Below are positions 36,830 to 48,300 of a stretch of DNA of 64,000 nt, in pieces (the stretch's first letter is position 1; every line of letters starts with the position of its first letter). Origin of the DNA: Paramarasmius palmivorus. Taxonomy: Eukaryota; Basidiomycota; Agaricomycetes; Agaricales; Marasmiaceae. Both the position numbers and the translations under genes were made by a program. Below the pieces are notes generated by a model. The model saw only the letters and a program-made list of their open reading frames with translations. It did not search any database and was not told the origin of the DNA. The DNA lies in contig JAYKXP010000021.1 of the NCBI GenBank assembly GCA_037176845.1, positions 372,001 to 436,000 on the forward strand, written 5' to 3'.

Positions 36830-37650
36830 GGTGCTCTGAGGTTTCCAAGGCGAGGCTAGCTCTTTTTAAAAGACGGAGTTTCCCAATGGGATATGACGTC
36901 TGCAAACGCGTGCTCAGATGCTGCTGGAATGATAGCGAGTATGGAACGCACCTGAGGTGATTCGAACGAGCAGATGCTGGAAAAAGATCACAGAACCATA
37001 TGACACCGTGGATTGACCGTGGAGGTCACAAGCTGAAACCTGAGAGCGAGCAACCGGTTCAGTGATGATCGATGGTTTATGAAAATACCAAAACATACCA
37101 TTCCCTTTGGTTTCTAAGGCTATGCAACTCTATTTCGTACCTCGCGGAATTGCGTCTCTTCTAAAAGACTGGGTACCCCGATCAGTCCGAGTGAAGGATG
37201 AACCTGATAAAGTCATTCCCAGCTTTTTATGTCGATATTCTTCCGCAGCACGGACTCATGAGCATGGTCGTCTTGAGAAAATATAGGATCATGAGGTGGT
37301 ATGTGTCAATCAAGTAGGCTTTCAAGGTCGTATGTGGCAGCCTTGAAAATGCGAATCCGAATGATATTGGGTCGAGTTCTTGGTTGTCGGATGTACTGTG
37401 GTCGGACGAACATGAAGGATGCAAACAATCCAGGAAAGTTGAGGAATGGAAATTTTGGAATCGATTGATGTCCTTGTAAAATACAGAGTCGGCGTTTGAG
37501 CGTTCTGTCTTCAAGGGGCGCCAATGAAGGAAAAAGAGAAGGGTTGTGTAAATAGAACAAAATATCTCCTTCGCTTTCTCCCTTCAACCTCGACGAACTA
37601 CGCCTGCAAATTTCCTGCAATATGGAAACAACTTCTTCTTCAACTTTCAT
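36830..37650. other. Intergenic between amylase and PEBP genes
   Basis: Contains the amylase promoter (a T-rich ctctttttaaaag near 36860) and the PEBP 3' region. Minus-strand open frames at 37227-37650 are not recognisable. Confidence 0.5.
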
Positions 37651-38441
37651 TCATTCTGTCGACCGAACCAAAAAGTAGTTGGCCCCGACCAATTTCAATC
37701 CATACTGCTTCCCAAAAGCAACAGCATTCCAGCTCCTACGCTCCTCCAAAGCGGCACCATATTCTTTCGCACCTTCCGGAATCGTGTATCCACCTTTGGG
37801 TTCTTGGAACAAAAGTAGAGCTGTCGACGGTTCAGAACTGGGTGCAAGAAAGCAACAAGAAATCGACGTACTGTAACGGTGTACTCCCGACCCAGGTGGT
37901 GGACCTATATGACCAGTCGTGTCAGATACCCTGTAATGGACTTTCAACATAGGAGAGAGATACCTGGTGGACGATAGGGTGTAGTCGAAGGCTTCGTCTT
38001 TAACGCGACGAGGTTCTCAGTCTCGCTGGAAGAGTCAGCAGGTGATTTCAGTCCACTGATCTATGAAAAGGTATTGACCATGTCAACAGAGCTCAGCACC
38101 TAAAAGACTCTACAAAGACGCACCACCCAATGCCTAAACTCCTTAAACTTTGGCTCAGCCCGAGACGGTGCATCAGGATCCGTCATAACCAGCGTATACG
38201 TCGTCTCTTCACCACTACTCGAATCTCCCACTGCTTCGTCACTTGGTACCATCGGTGTAAAGTTGACATCGGGCTCATCAAGCGCATCTTCTCTTGTAAG
38301 TTCGGTGCTCAACAATGCCTCTTTGCCCGTGGGGAAGATCACTGAGAATAGAACTGTAGGGTTGAAATCTTCGGGAACGACATCAGGAATGATTTGTTCA
38401 CGTTTGAGGGCGGTAACAACAGCGGTGAGGGGATCAGACAT
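37651..38441 (-). CDS. Phosphatidylethanolamine-binding (PEBP/TFS1-type) protein
   Basis: Four exons, the first being 38441-38124 and the second starting at 38060. The start [19 protein letters not shown] and [20 protein letters not shown] are typical of fungal PEBP proteins. The ligand-pocket motifs follow: [14 protein letters not shown] (the DPDxP motif), then FRHWVISGLKSP, then [19 protein letters not shown] (the GxHR motif). Both motifs line the anion-binding pocket. Joints: WV|ISGLK, PP|GPPPG and HRY|TLLLF. The C-terminus is [16 protein letters not shown]. Yeast Tfs1 of this family inhibits carboxypeptidase Y and Ras-GAP; animal RKIP regulates Raf. Which role applies here is unknown. There is an acidic Ser-rich insert ([13 protein letters not shown]) before the DPDxP motif. 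It lies in tandem with, and 209 bases downstream of, the carotenoid oxygenase gene. Confidence 0.9.
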
Positions 38442-38650
38442 GGTGTGGATGAGGGTAGAGAGGAGAGAGAAGGCAGATGTGGAGTCGAGACATTCCAGTT
38501 ATCAAGGAAGGGAGAATAGGCGGGGCAAGCGGACCGTTTACTCGGAATTGATGAGGGGGCCGGTAGTCCACCTTTATCCGATGCAAATCCGATGTGTTCA
38601 ATGCGTGAATTCCTGTATCCTACTGTACACCTGAATCTACAATAACTATC

Positions 38651-40562
38651 TTAAAGAGAAGCGACGTTCTTGTGACTCCAAACACCGTGGAATCCAATAG
38701 GGAAAGCAGTCTGCATCTCTGCCCTCGCAAGCTCTTTCATATCTCTTGCATCCAGTATCACCAACATGCTCTTGCCCTTATCCGCATCTAATACCACACT
38801 CAAGACAACCCCATCGTCCTCAGCCTCCGCTCCAGGCCGTGGTACAAAGATCGGCTCGCTGGTAGTGTATCCAGGTACACACCAAGTCTTCTGTCCACCT
38901 TCCCTATCTTCCATATCCAGCCGAATAAGCCGATCCGCAAAAGTATGCGTGACTGAAGGATCTCGGTTGATACCATACGCGTAGCGGTACGGTCTATGAT
39001 ACTTGGCAGGATGAATCGTCGGTAGCTCGATGCCGTCAGCTACGGGGGATGTAAACTCCACTGTGGCTTGTCGAGGCTTCTTGCTGGCAGTTGTGATTCC
39101 AGACAGACGGAAACGACGTGCACGGCCCATTTTGAATAGGCTTTCTGGTGTGGGGTTGCGTAGCTTGTCGACGTACATGAGGTCGATGACGGAGTTGTCT
39201 TCGTAGACTGACATGTCTATGACTATGTCGTCGGTTTTGGGGTCATCGAAAGCGTTGATTTGGTGGAAGCAGAAAAAGGGAGGAGACTGTTCGGTAGGAA
39301 ATGAGAAACAGTGCTGAAAGCTGTCCCGAGGAAGACTCACCTGGTACTTGGCAACGATGCCACCCTTTTTCCTATCAATAACGTAGAAGACACTGGGATC
39401 GTTTGGATTCCACTTCTTTTCGATGGCTTGCGCGAGATTGTTCTTCACAAGGATAGACAAGCCTCCGAGCCTACAAATAATTCAACGTAAGATTGGAGAT
39501 ATAGGATGCATTAGGAACACGTACCCGTAATGAGCCTGCCATACCACGAGGACCACATACTTCGACGTCAAGGCGAAGGAATGGAGGTAAGATGCTGGTG
39601 CATCCTTGACCTCGGCGAGGATGTCTACCTTTCCGTTGTCCTTGATCTTGAATACCTTGTAAGTCGGGAACCGACCACCCATCTTGCATGAAAAGTTGAA
39701 GAACTCGTTGGTCTCCTTGTCCCGACACGAATGAGCAGCGCTGAGCTGCCCATCAAGACGTGGATCCAGCGACTTGTATTCACCAGCGTACAAGGGCTCG
39801 AGCGATTCGGCATCGAGCAGCTGCAAGCTAGACGCATCTGTCTTGGCGACGATGTACTGCGGTCCACTATGCTGATGCTCGATCTTGTTAGGGAGATTGG
39901 AGATAATGTTGTCCCAACCAGGCATATCCGGTGTCAGTGTAACACCAACATTAACCCCCGACGGTGAAGATGAGGTAGGTCCAGACTGAACGGCCTGTTT
40001 AAAGACGGTGAAGAATTTCCGGAAGATGGTTTGGCAGATGTCTGGTTGACCAAAAGTCGCGCCGGGGAGCTTCCCCTGCTTCGATGTCTCCTCTTCGTAG
40101 GCTTCTGCAGACTTTCGGGAACGGTATGATACTCGGTGTCCACCAGGGTGAATTTCGAACCTATGATTCATACTGAGACCATCGAACCAGTGTTGGATTT
40201 CGACTAATTTAGAAGGGTCTGAAGCGGTTGGAACACGATATGTGCCTGGTCCAGTGCGGTATAGGACACCACAGAGCCATGGGGGAATGGTACCATGAAT
40301 TGCGAGGTCGACTGGGTCGCGCTGCTCCTGCGCATTCTGGAAACCGGCAGTGGGGGGATGCATGTCGCTGTAGTTGGGAATGGAAGCCCAAGTTGCCTTG
40401 TGATGATCCTTGACAGACCTCTTATATTGAGAGGGAACGCGCTTCTGGTCATCCGTGCACTAACCGTGTAGCCGGATAGCCTGCTGTCAGTGCTGAAGCT
40501 TGATGCACCTGGAGACAGCCATACCAGTCGACAGCATCCTCATTCTCATTCCGCAGCATCAT
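38651..40562 (-). CDS. Carotenoid cleavage oxygenase (RPE65 family)
   Basis: Four exons, about 585 residues. The first (40562-40509) reads MMLRNENEDAVDWYGCLQ and joins in phase to CTDDQKRVPSQY; this start is less certain than the rest. An in-frame ATG at 40363 would drop the first 50 residues or so. The family core shows GTIPPWLCGVLYRTGPGTY and EIQHWFDGLSMNHRFEI. The four iron-binding His positions appear to be present: AAHSCRDKETNEFF, YLHSFALTSKYVVLV, FFCFHQINAFDD (after removal of an in-frame intron) and GFHGVWSH at the C-terminus. The enzyme would split a double bond of a carotenoid or apocarotenoid with O2 using non-haem Fe(II). Fungal relatives include CarX/CarT-type and stilbene-cleaving enzymes; substrate cannot be told. 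No carotenoid biosynthesis gene lies next to it. Confidence 0.95.
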
Positions 40563-41942
40563 AATTATCGACTCTCTAGGGGGCCTAGGCGGTGATAGGG
40601 AGGTTCATCGTTGTGATGGTCGTGATGATCAGCTGAGAAGAGGGTCACAGAACGTGGGAATTTTTCAATTTCGAGTCCTTTGTGCACCATCACGAATTCG
40701 AATCACTGTGTTTTTCGAGTGACGAGTGCAACCCTAATGGCTTCTGGCTAGAAACGAATGTTACCTATAACCAACTGGCAAGTTATGGACGTCTTAGGAC
40801 GCAGCGTGGGGGAATAGAATTGGTGCGTAACTCGACTTCCGCATGTCGTTCCGATATTTACAAAAATCTAGTTGATACATTTGCTACCAGTCTGGTGCAT
40901 ACTACTCAGTACCATCCGCTGAAGAACTCAGCAGAGGATGCGATTCTCTTTTTACGACTGGTCACTGCCAGGTTAACCGAATTTCGGTACCTGGGGCCTG
41001 GGAACTCATCGCGCTGAGGGAGAAAGATGAATACCAAAACCATGCAACTGATGAATATTTGTGTCGATGTCCTCTGTACCAAAAGGGAAACAATGCAAGC
41101 AATATCGTCTGCCCTGAAATAGCGACACTTACATGGACGCGGCTCAGAAGGCACGCAATGTACGCAATAGTTACTCTTTTCAATGATTTCTGTTTCTTAC
41201 TTCTATCAGAATCAGGCCCTCAACATTCCTGAGCGGTTCATCCAGCTGTTGTCCTCGCAAAGTCTGATATCGAATAGCATTGAATCAAAAGAATTTTCTC
41301 AGATGTGCAACTGCGCGGGAGTTCAAACTCGTTCCTGACCTATCTGTCATGCCTTTAGGCAACGGATCGTGGGCTATAAGCACTGCGTTCTATAGCGGAG
41401 TATCAAGAGCACCGAAGGTACAAATGGAAGGGCATAGAAATGCAAAGTACGCTGATTTGAATCTATCTTGGTGACAGTCCTAATTTCCGTGCGAATTCGT
41501 TAGGTTGCTTAGACGTACCTGACCTCTACCAGTGTCACTCAACGATGCATGGTCACCGTTGACACTTGGACTATCCCTCGCAAATAGCAGCCCAGGCAGC
41601 CTCACGAGCCACTTTTGCACGATGTAAAGCGTTGCGCCCACTGTAGAGTACTTCTGCAAGCGCTCGTGAGTTGACACCCTCACCCACGTACCTTACAGGA
41701 ACAATAACCTGACATTTTGTTTTGACAAGGCCTGTTCCGGGACAGTAAACCACCGACATTCGATACGTACTCCTGAAACTAGTTGACCAGACGAACAGCG
41801 CTAAGGGCGCTTAGAAGCCTGTACTCCGATTCACTGGATTATAAAAGCTACTCAGGCATGGCCTTCAAATCTCATCACCTTCACACCCACGCCCACAACA
41901 CACTAGCTTCTAACCCTTATATCTTATAACAACCAAACCAAC
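40563..41942. other. Gene-poor divergent spacer
   Basis: About 1.4 kb between the starts of the carotenoid oxygenase (-) and the uncharacterised gene at 41943 (+). A TATAAAA box for the latter is at 41840-41846. Open frames inside are short and unsupported. Confidence 0.5.
41840..41846 (+). promoter_or_regulatory. TATA box of the gene at 41943
   Basis: TATAAAA about 100 bases upstream of the ATG, followed by a C/A-rich leader (CACACCCACGCCCACAACAC). Confidence 0.6.
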
Positions 41943-44596
41943 ATGACCGACACTTCGAAGCAATCCGACATGGAGAAGGCTGCCGTGCAACGCGCAGGTG
42001 AAATCTCTGTTAGGATTCGGGAGGCCATTCGCAAGGCACTCCCCACGCCTGCGGAGCAGTTTTTTACTGTCATGATACCTGGAAAGGTTATCGATTACAA
42101 GGCAAGCACTTACTAGTTCAAACACATTCGCCATTAACAACTACCCCAGGACTATGAGGTTCCTGAGGATGCCAATGAACTCCTCCCTACTCGAATCGAA
42201 CTCGCGCAAGCTAGACTCTGCGATGATATGCCTGCATTGGGCCCTGTCCAGCTTGGCCCTACTGGACGTTCAGTAGCTCGCAGCTACGCGACTGCGATCA
42301 GCAAGCTTATTCCAGCTGGTGAATAGTTTTAAACCACAATTCGATTCTTTCGTATACTTACGCTGGCTTAGGAACCACCATTGGTATTGACGAGGGAAGC
42401 AACGGCGTTCTGAGCGAAGATCAGAAACGCTACAAGCAAGCAATGACCATCCTCTCCTCCGAGGTACCCGGTAAAGACGGTCACACACTCGTAGAGCTGT
42501 ATACCGCCAAGCAAAAGGCTTACACCGCAGCGGTCTCTGCTAAAACCAGAGCATTTGACGAAGCTATGAAGATCGCTCAGAACGACCCCGCCAATAATAC
42601 ACCAACGAAAATTCGCGCCGCTTATGATCGCTGGGTTCAGGAGAATGCCCGTGCCTATCGCAATTCGGTTCAGGCTGCCTATATGGACTGGGTCATTATG
42701 GGTAAAAAGGAGGAAGTTGAATACTGGTTCTCGATCGTAGACCAAGACTCTGCTTTGGCCCGTGTTGAGCAAAGCAAGGTAATTTTTTTTCGGTACTTGC
42801 TGTTATCATAAACTTATTCGTCCATCCTGCCTTAGGAAACCATGCGTTGGGCGGTTGTTCAGGACTCAGACGGTTCTGGTGAATACCAAAAGGTATTCTT
42901 GGAACCCAGAGATTGGTATGATATTCTTCACTTAGTTCGGATCTGTGCTTACCACTGGATAGGGCGAACAAGTGCCAGAAGAAAGCTGCTTCTGGTTCTA
43001 ATCAGACCCGGACCATCGAATGGTATTCCTGGGAAATCACTCGCTTGGAAAAGCAAAACCAGATGCTTTCCGTGTTCAAAGAGGTACATTGTATCATCAA
43101 CTATCATCTCGGCGTCGGGTATTGACAAGGTTCTTCTGAACACAGAGTGCTAAAAGCCGCGGCGAAAAGAAAGTCGAGAAGGTGGAAGAAGGGCCCGCCA
43201 AAACCGCTCTGGACGATGCAATGAAGGAAGCAATCGCAGCTGAACAGGATCTCAGATCTACACCTGCTGTGTAAGTCTTACGAGTTGTCGTATCCGCTGT
43301 AAGGCTCAATTCGACTCTCAGCACTGAAAAGGAGCCTTCAGAAGCAGCTGAGAAGGACAAATGGGACGCAAAAAAAAGTGCAAGGGAAGCCGCTATTACA
43401 TCGACACACTACCGCGCAAGGGAACCTTAAAACGGCGAGGGAGAATTTCGATAAAGTCAAGCTCGACAATCTATGCCTTGGCAGTAAAGAAGCCCAGAAT
43501 AACATGTTCAAAGAAATGGCCGACGACGACAAAGGCATGATCAACTCGCAGATTGTAGCCAATAACAAGTTGATCGTCGATTACGTGGACGCAAGGAAAC
43601 TACTTCTCGACAATCAGGCCAAAGGTGCTGAAGGGAACGCCGTTATTCAACAGTTGTCCAATGACATGGGTATCCCTCGTGCACTTCCTGATCCCGCAGC
43701 GGACAGAACCAAGAAATCGGATGAAGACTTCTTTACACCTATTAGCCTCGAGATCTCTTCCTCTTCCGAGACCAAAGAGGACAAACAAAGCGCAAGCAGT
43801 CTCTCGTTCAATGCAGCTGCTTCCTATAATGCGGGGTTTTGGAGTGCATCAGCGTCTGTCTCTCATTCACAATCAAAGGCACATGCAGAGGCCATGTCCG
43901 AACTTGCCAACGCGTCGGTAAAGGTTTCCTTCGAGTGTATGCGTGTGGACATCAACCGCCCTTGGCTTCGTGGCGAGCTCTTCTACGATGAGGATCTTGT
44001 ACTGGGTCCTGCCACCCCTGCGTGAGTCACTATAGTTGTGCAGTACAGTTTATTAATTATTAATTGCTAATTTCTTCATTTTGTACACAGGCTTTCACCA
44101 GGTTTCGAGGTATTAGGTAACCTTCTTGAGACCAACAAATGCGACCAGTACCCCCTTTTCCCCATGTACCCGACCGGTGAGTCTATTGATATGCTCGTGT
44201 CCCCACTGCTGACCTGATATTACCAATTCAGGCTTCCTAGTAGGGTGTAATGTCGTGCTTGAGATCTCTGGGAGCACCTCCAAGCTCCAGACGATGTTCA
44301 ACACTTCCAGCAGCTCTACCGCCGCTAGCCTTTCCGTTAACTATGGCCCTTTCTCTTGCTCCGCTAGTGGAAGCTACTCCAAGTCTAGTACCGAGTCTTC
44401 GTCCAAGTGTGAGGCAACGGCATCTGGTTGCCGGTAGGTCATGACTTCAGCTCGTCGATATTTCAATCTCATTGGTTGCGCACCTACTTGCAGGATCACA
44501 GTCAAGTCCCCTCAAATCATTGGTTGGATCTCACAGATGGTTCCCCCCTTACCTCGTCCTGAAAAGAAGGCACCATCTCCCGAGTACAAGGCTTGA
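41943..44596 (+). CDS. Uncharacterised protein with Ser-rich alternating beta segments
   Basis: A multi-exon gene, roughly 650-700 residues, no recognised domain. The N-terminal two thirds are helical and charged (AEQFFTVMIPGKVIDYKDYE; KTRAFDEAMKIAQNDPANN; LEKQNQMLSVFKE), including likely coiled coils. The C-terminal third has two stretches of alternating polar and apolar residues, LSFNAAASYNAGFWSASASV and SLSVNYGPFSCSASGSYSKS. They lie before conserved-looking blocks VKVSFECMRVDINRPWLRG and ITVKSPQIIGWISQMVPPLP. There is no signal peptide. All introns are short GT-AG. I believe similar proteins exist in other Agaricomycetes as hypothetical proteins, but cannot name a family. The alternation pattern resembles membrane-inserting beta hairpins, which is inference and could equally be an ordinary beta sheet. 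It is intact, with its own TATA box. Confidence 0.8.
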
Positions 44597-45305
44597 CAGG
44601 GCCAAAGACTGAAGCTCACACTCCATACAAGAAATTGTAGACGTATCGTAGAGCTGAATTTGATTCTTGTTCCATCTCTTCTGCACTCGGACTGCGTAGA
44701 TCCGCAACTCTGAACGCTGAACTTACTCGTTTCGACTTCATACAACCTTCGAACAGATGGTGAATATGGACATCAATCTATTCGTTCTACGAACAAATTG
44801 TATTTACATCTACTTTAGCAGGAGCATAGTACTTCGTTCTCATATCATATCTACTATACAGTGATACACAACAGAAGCGAAAACAACCCAGTTGCTCATC
44901 AGTAAGTGAAGAGAAGATGAGCAGGGGCGATAGCAATCCTGATAGCAAGAACAACAAGACACGAGAAGACGAAGCACGGGATAATTTCAGACCATACCAG
45001 ACAAAAAAGCGCAACTGATTATCGTGAATGTGAAACAAAAGCGTAACAGGGAACCAGCATGAGGTCGACGTAGATTTGATACGCCGTCCTCGCATCGTGA
45101 TCGAATCTAGAGATGTCATGACAGATGCAGTCATCATCATCAGGTTCGTATGCAACACCAGAAGGTGCGGAACGTAAGAGTCGTTGAGGAAGTTGTATTG
45201 TAAGCAACAAGGTGAAAGAAACTGTTGGCATATGGCATAGACGGGGGAAGAGAACCAGAAGCGTCAAGCTTAAGATTCCCTTGAGATGTGTTGGCCAGCT
45301 TTGAA
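44597..45305. other. Convergent 3' spacer
   Basis: About 700 bases between the stops of the gene at 41943 (+) and the large gene at 45306 (-). No gene, repeat or RNA seen. Confidence 0.5.
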
Positions 45306-48300
45306 TCATGCACGCACAGATCGTGCGGGCGTAGGCCTCCCTCGTGGACGGGGGCGGCTTAGACGCAGGGAATCATTAGGGCTAAGAGTACGCGTGGCAT
45401 CAGTGAATAGACATAACTACGAAAACAATGCACTCACGTCATTCCTGTACCCTGCCCAATGGAATTTTCCTTGAGATCCGAGGAGGATTTACCGGTACTT
45501 CGTTTAGACCATCCGAGGGCAGATCGTCGGGCTGCTGAGCCAACACGCGGCCGCATTTTTGGCACCCCAAATACAGCCTCTGGTTTGAACGATTCCTCCG
45601 CTTCACCACCCTTCTGCTTCATATCCGACTTCTTGGCTCTCGGAGTTGGTACATTACTTGAGTTGAGTACTCTGGGCTGGAGAGGAGAGTTGGTGACATT
45701 CTTCATGAAGTCGTTGGGCATCGGGAGAACAGGAGGCAATGGTTCAGCTGGAGGTAGAGACCTAACTGATTCCGGGGAGATGGAGACTTTGACTGTCCTG
45801 GCTTGTGGGTACGGTGATGGCCTGGAAGAGGTTCGTCTTCTTCGGAACCGTAGTTCAGAAGGTAATGGACCGTAATTCTGCACGGAATCCGCAAGAAGGG
45901 CTTGCATACCAGCTGGATGACGAGGAGGATCAAAGGCTGCAAATTGATAGTGAGTAAGGAACTTCTCTAGATGGAGTATAAGGCACTCACATTGCAAGGC
46001 GTATAACGAGAAGGGCGTGTCCACCCAAATACGTTTGCTCTCCTCTACTGTGTACTCTGCTTCGTGCCTGAGGTCGTAGTAGCGTCTCAGAGCAACGATA
46101 CCCCGTTCATCATCCCACAACGAATCCATTGAATGAACGGAGGATGTTTCGGGGTCTACAATGAACACTGGCTGAATAGCAGTAGGGCTACTCTTCTTTG
46201 ATGCTGAGAAAGAGTTGCTTGGCGAAGATTCGGAGCTGGATAGTTCTTCCTCGATGGTCTCGTACACAGACGAGCGGGAAGCTCTGGCCTGCGAGATGCG
46301 ACGACGATGTCCTTGTCCCCGTGCACGAGCTCTTGCTCGAGGACGTAATGATGCCGGATGAGAAGTGTTGGCCAGAATTTCCTGGAGGTGGGCGATATCA
46401 ATACTGGACTGGGAACCTTCCGAGATAGACGAGCCATCAGAGATCGATAACGGGGGCGTGTCGGCACCACTGGAGCTGGATGTGCATGTACTGGAGCGGG
46501 ACCGTCCCGTAGGAGCAGGACGAGAGAACACAGGCATTGACCCAACTATACCCATACCCGTAAGAAACTCTGATGAAGTTAACGCGAGAAATCGACTCAC
46601 ATGAAAAAGAAACATCCTCTCCTTCCGCAATCAGAACACTGTCCTCCAAACTTTGTCTTTCCAGGATGCCTCGTCTTGCGCGGATCATACGCTCGCCGCC
46701 AAAGATCGAAGAAGATGCCGATGCAATAGATGGCTGAGTCTTCATTGTTGGACCGTCTTCTTTCCTCGTCATGATTTGTCCAGGAGGCTGTTTGCGTTTT
46801 CCAACTCTGAGACATGGAGATGCCTGTATGACAGAGCCCACGGAGCGGCGACGAACATGACCACCACCGAGCATCTGGAACAGTTATTAGTCAGCTCTAT
46901 GGACAAAAACAAGTGATAGAAGGTGCTTACACTGAGCATAGTATCATCATCTTTCATCGGGCTGTGGATGCTCTGGATACTGATGGAAGACAGGGGCCTA
47001 TAGTTGGGTGGCAGAAGCTGATGCGACGCATCCTCGTCATTGCCAAATACAGACTCGGACGAAACACTTGATCTTTGTCCAGTCTTCTCGAAGAGCGAAT
47101 CCTCAACTACTGATTGCTGATCAACATCCAAGATAGAATCAAAGTAAGAGCGCGCGTTGAATCGATCTCCGAAGTTGTCACCACTGTTACTTTCTGGAGG
47201 AGATGCAGATATCGATGTTAACGGGGCACCGTAGTCAGGGGCATCAAACATCTTATCTCCAATCCCAGGTCGACCAAGATGCATTGCAGAGAAGTTACTA
47301 TCCACTGATTCAGCAGATACACCTCTTCGATGCCGCGCCCAAGCTGCACGACCACCGCTGGCACCGTGCATGGCGTATGAGTGAGCAACGGAACTAGCAC
47401 TGGTACTCGAGTCATTACGACGATGTGCAGCAAAGCTACGGTTATAAAGGCTGACAGGCGGACCTTGGGAAACGACAGACATGTTGGACTCATGGCGACG
47501 ATGTCCTCGGCTATTGTTAGGCTGAAGAGCGGGATTGAAGTAGAAGCTCGACGCATCACTTTCAACACGCTGCCTACGATAGGAAGGATGGTGCATGAAA
47601 GAGAATGTGTCATCAACAGTCATGGACATTGAGATTGAAGACATATCCTCTGAAGACGGGCGCTCCCGAAGACTAGGCAGGCCATAATCAAATGGATCAG
47701 GTACACCGGGAATGAGAACATGGCCAACCGAGGAAATCGAGGCGAAGCTCATGGTAGATTCTTGACGACCATGCGCACTACGTCTTGTGAAAGCAGTGCT
47801 TGGGGGAGGATAGAAGGCTGGTCGGTAGTCATGGAATTCGAATCCGCGTCTAACTTCTTCGAACGAATCGAAGCCTGTGAAGCTGATGCCTGACTCATGT
47901 CGAGAGTGACGGTATTGGATAATCGACTGGGCGTTACTTCTTGGGACAGCTTTTATACTTGAATCAGAGTTGACTCTAGCACGGGGGACTGGCTGACGTT
48001 GAGGCACTTCGTTGGCCTTGGCGAGAATGGACTTGAGCACGGAATCATCCTCCACAGAATCAGAGCTTATGGAGAGGCTGCGAACGTGCGATGGCGGCGG
48101 AATGATGTCAGACAAAGTTAATTCCTCGGTTTTCTTTGGCTCGGGAGAGGATTTGGGTGCACCACCAAACTTGAAAGCCTTGTTCAGCTGGCCGTCAGAA
48201 GGTCGGGATCCACGAGAAGATGAACTCTTTAGTGGTCTCGGCGAATCCATGACAGCATCAATATTGCTGACCTCTTCGTTACTGGCTAAGCTATCTGAAC

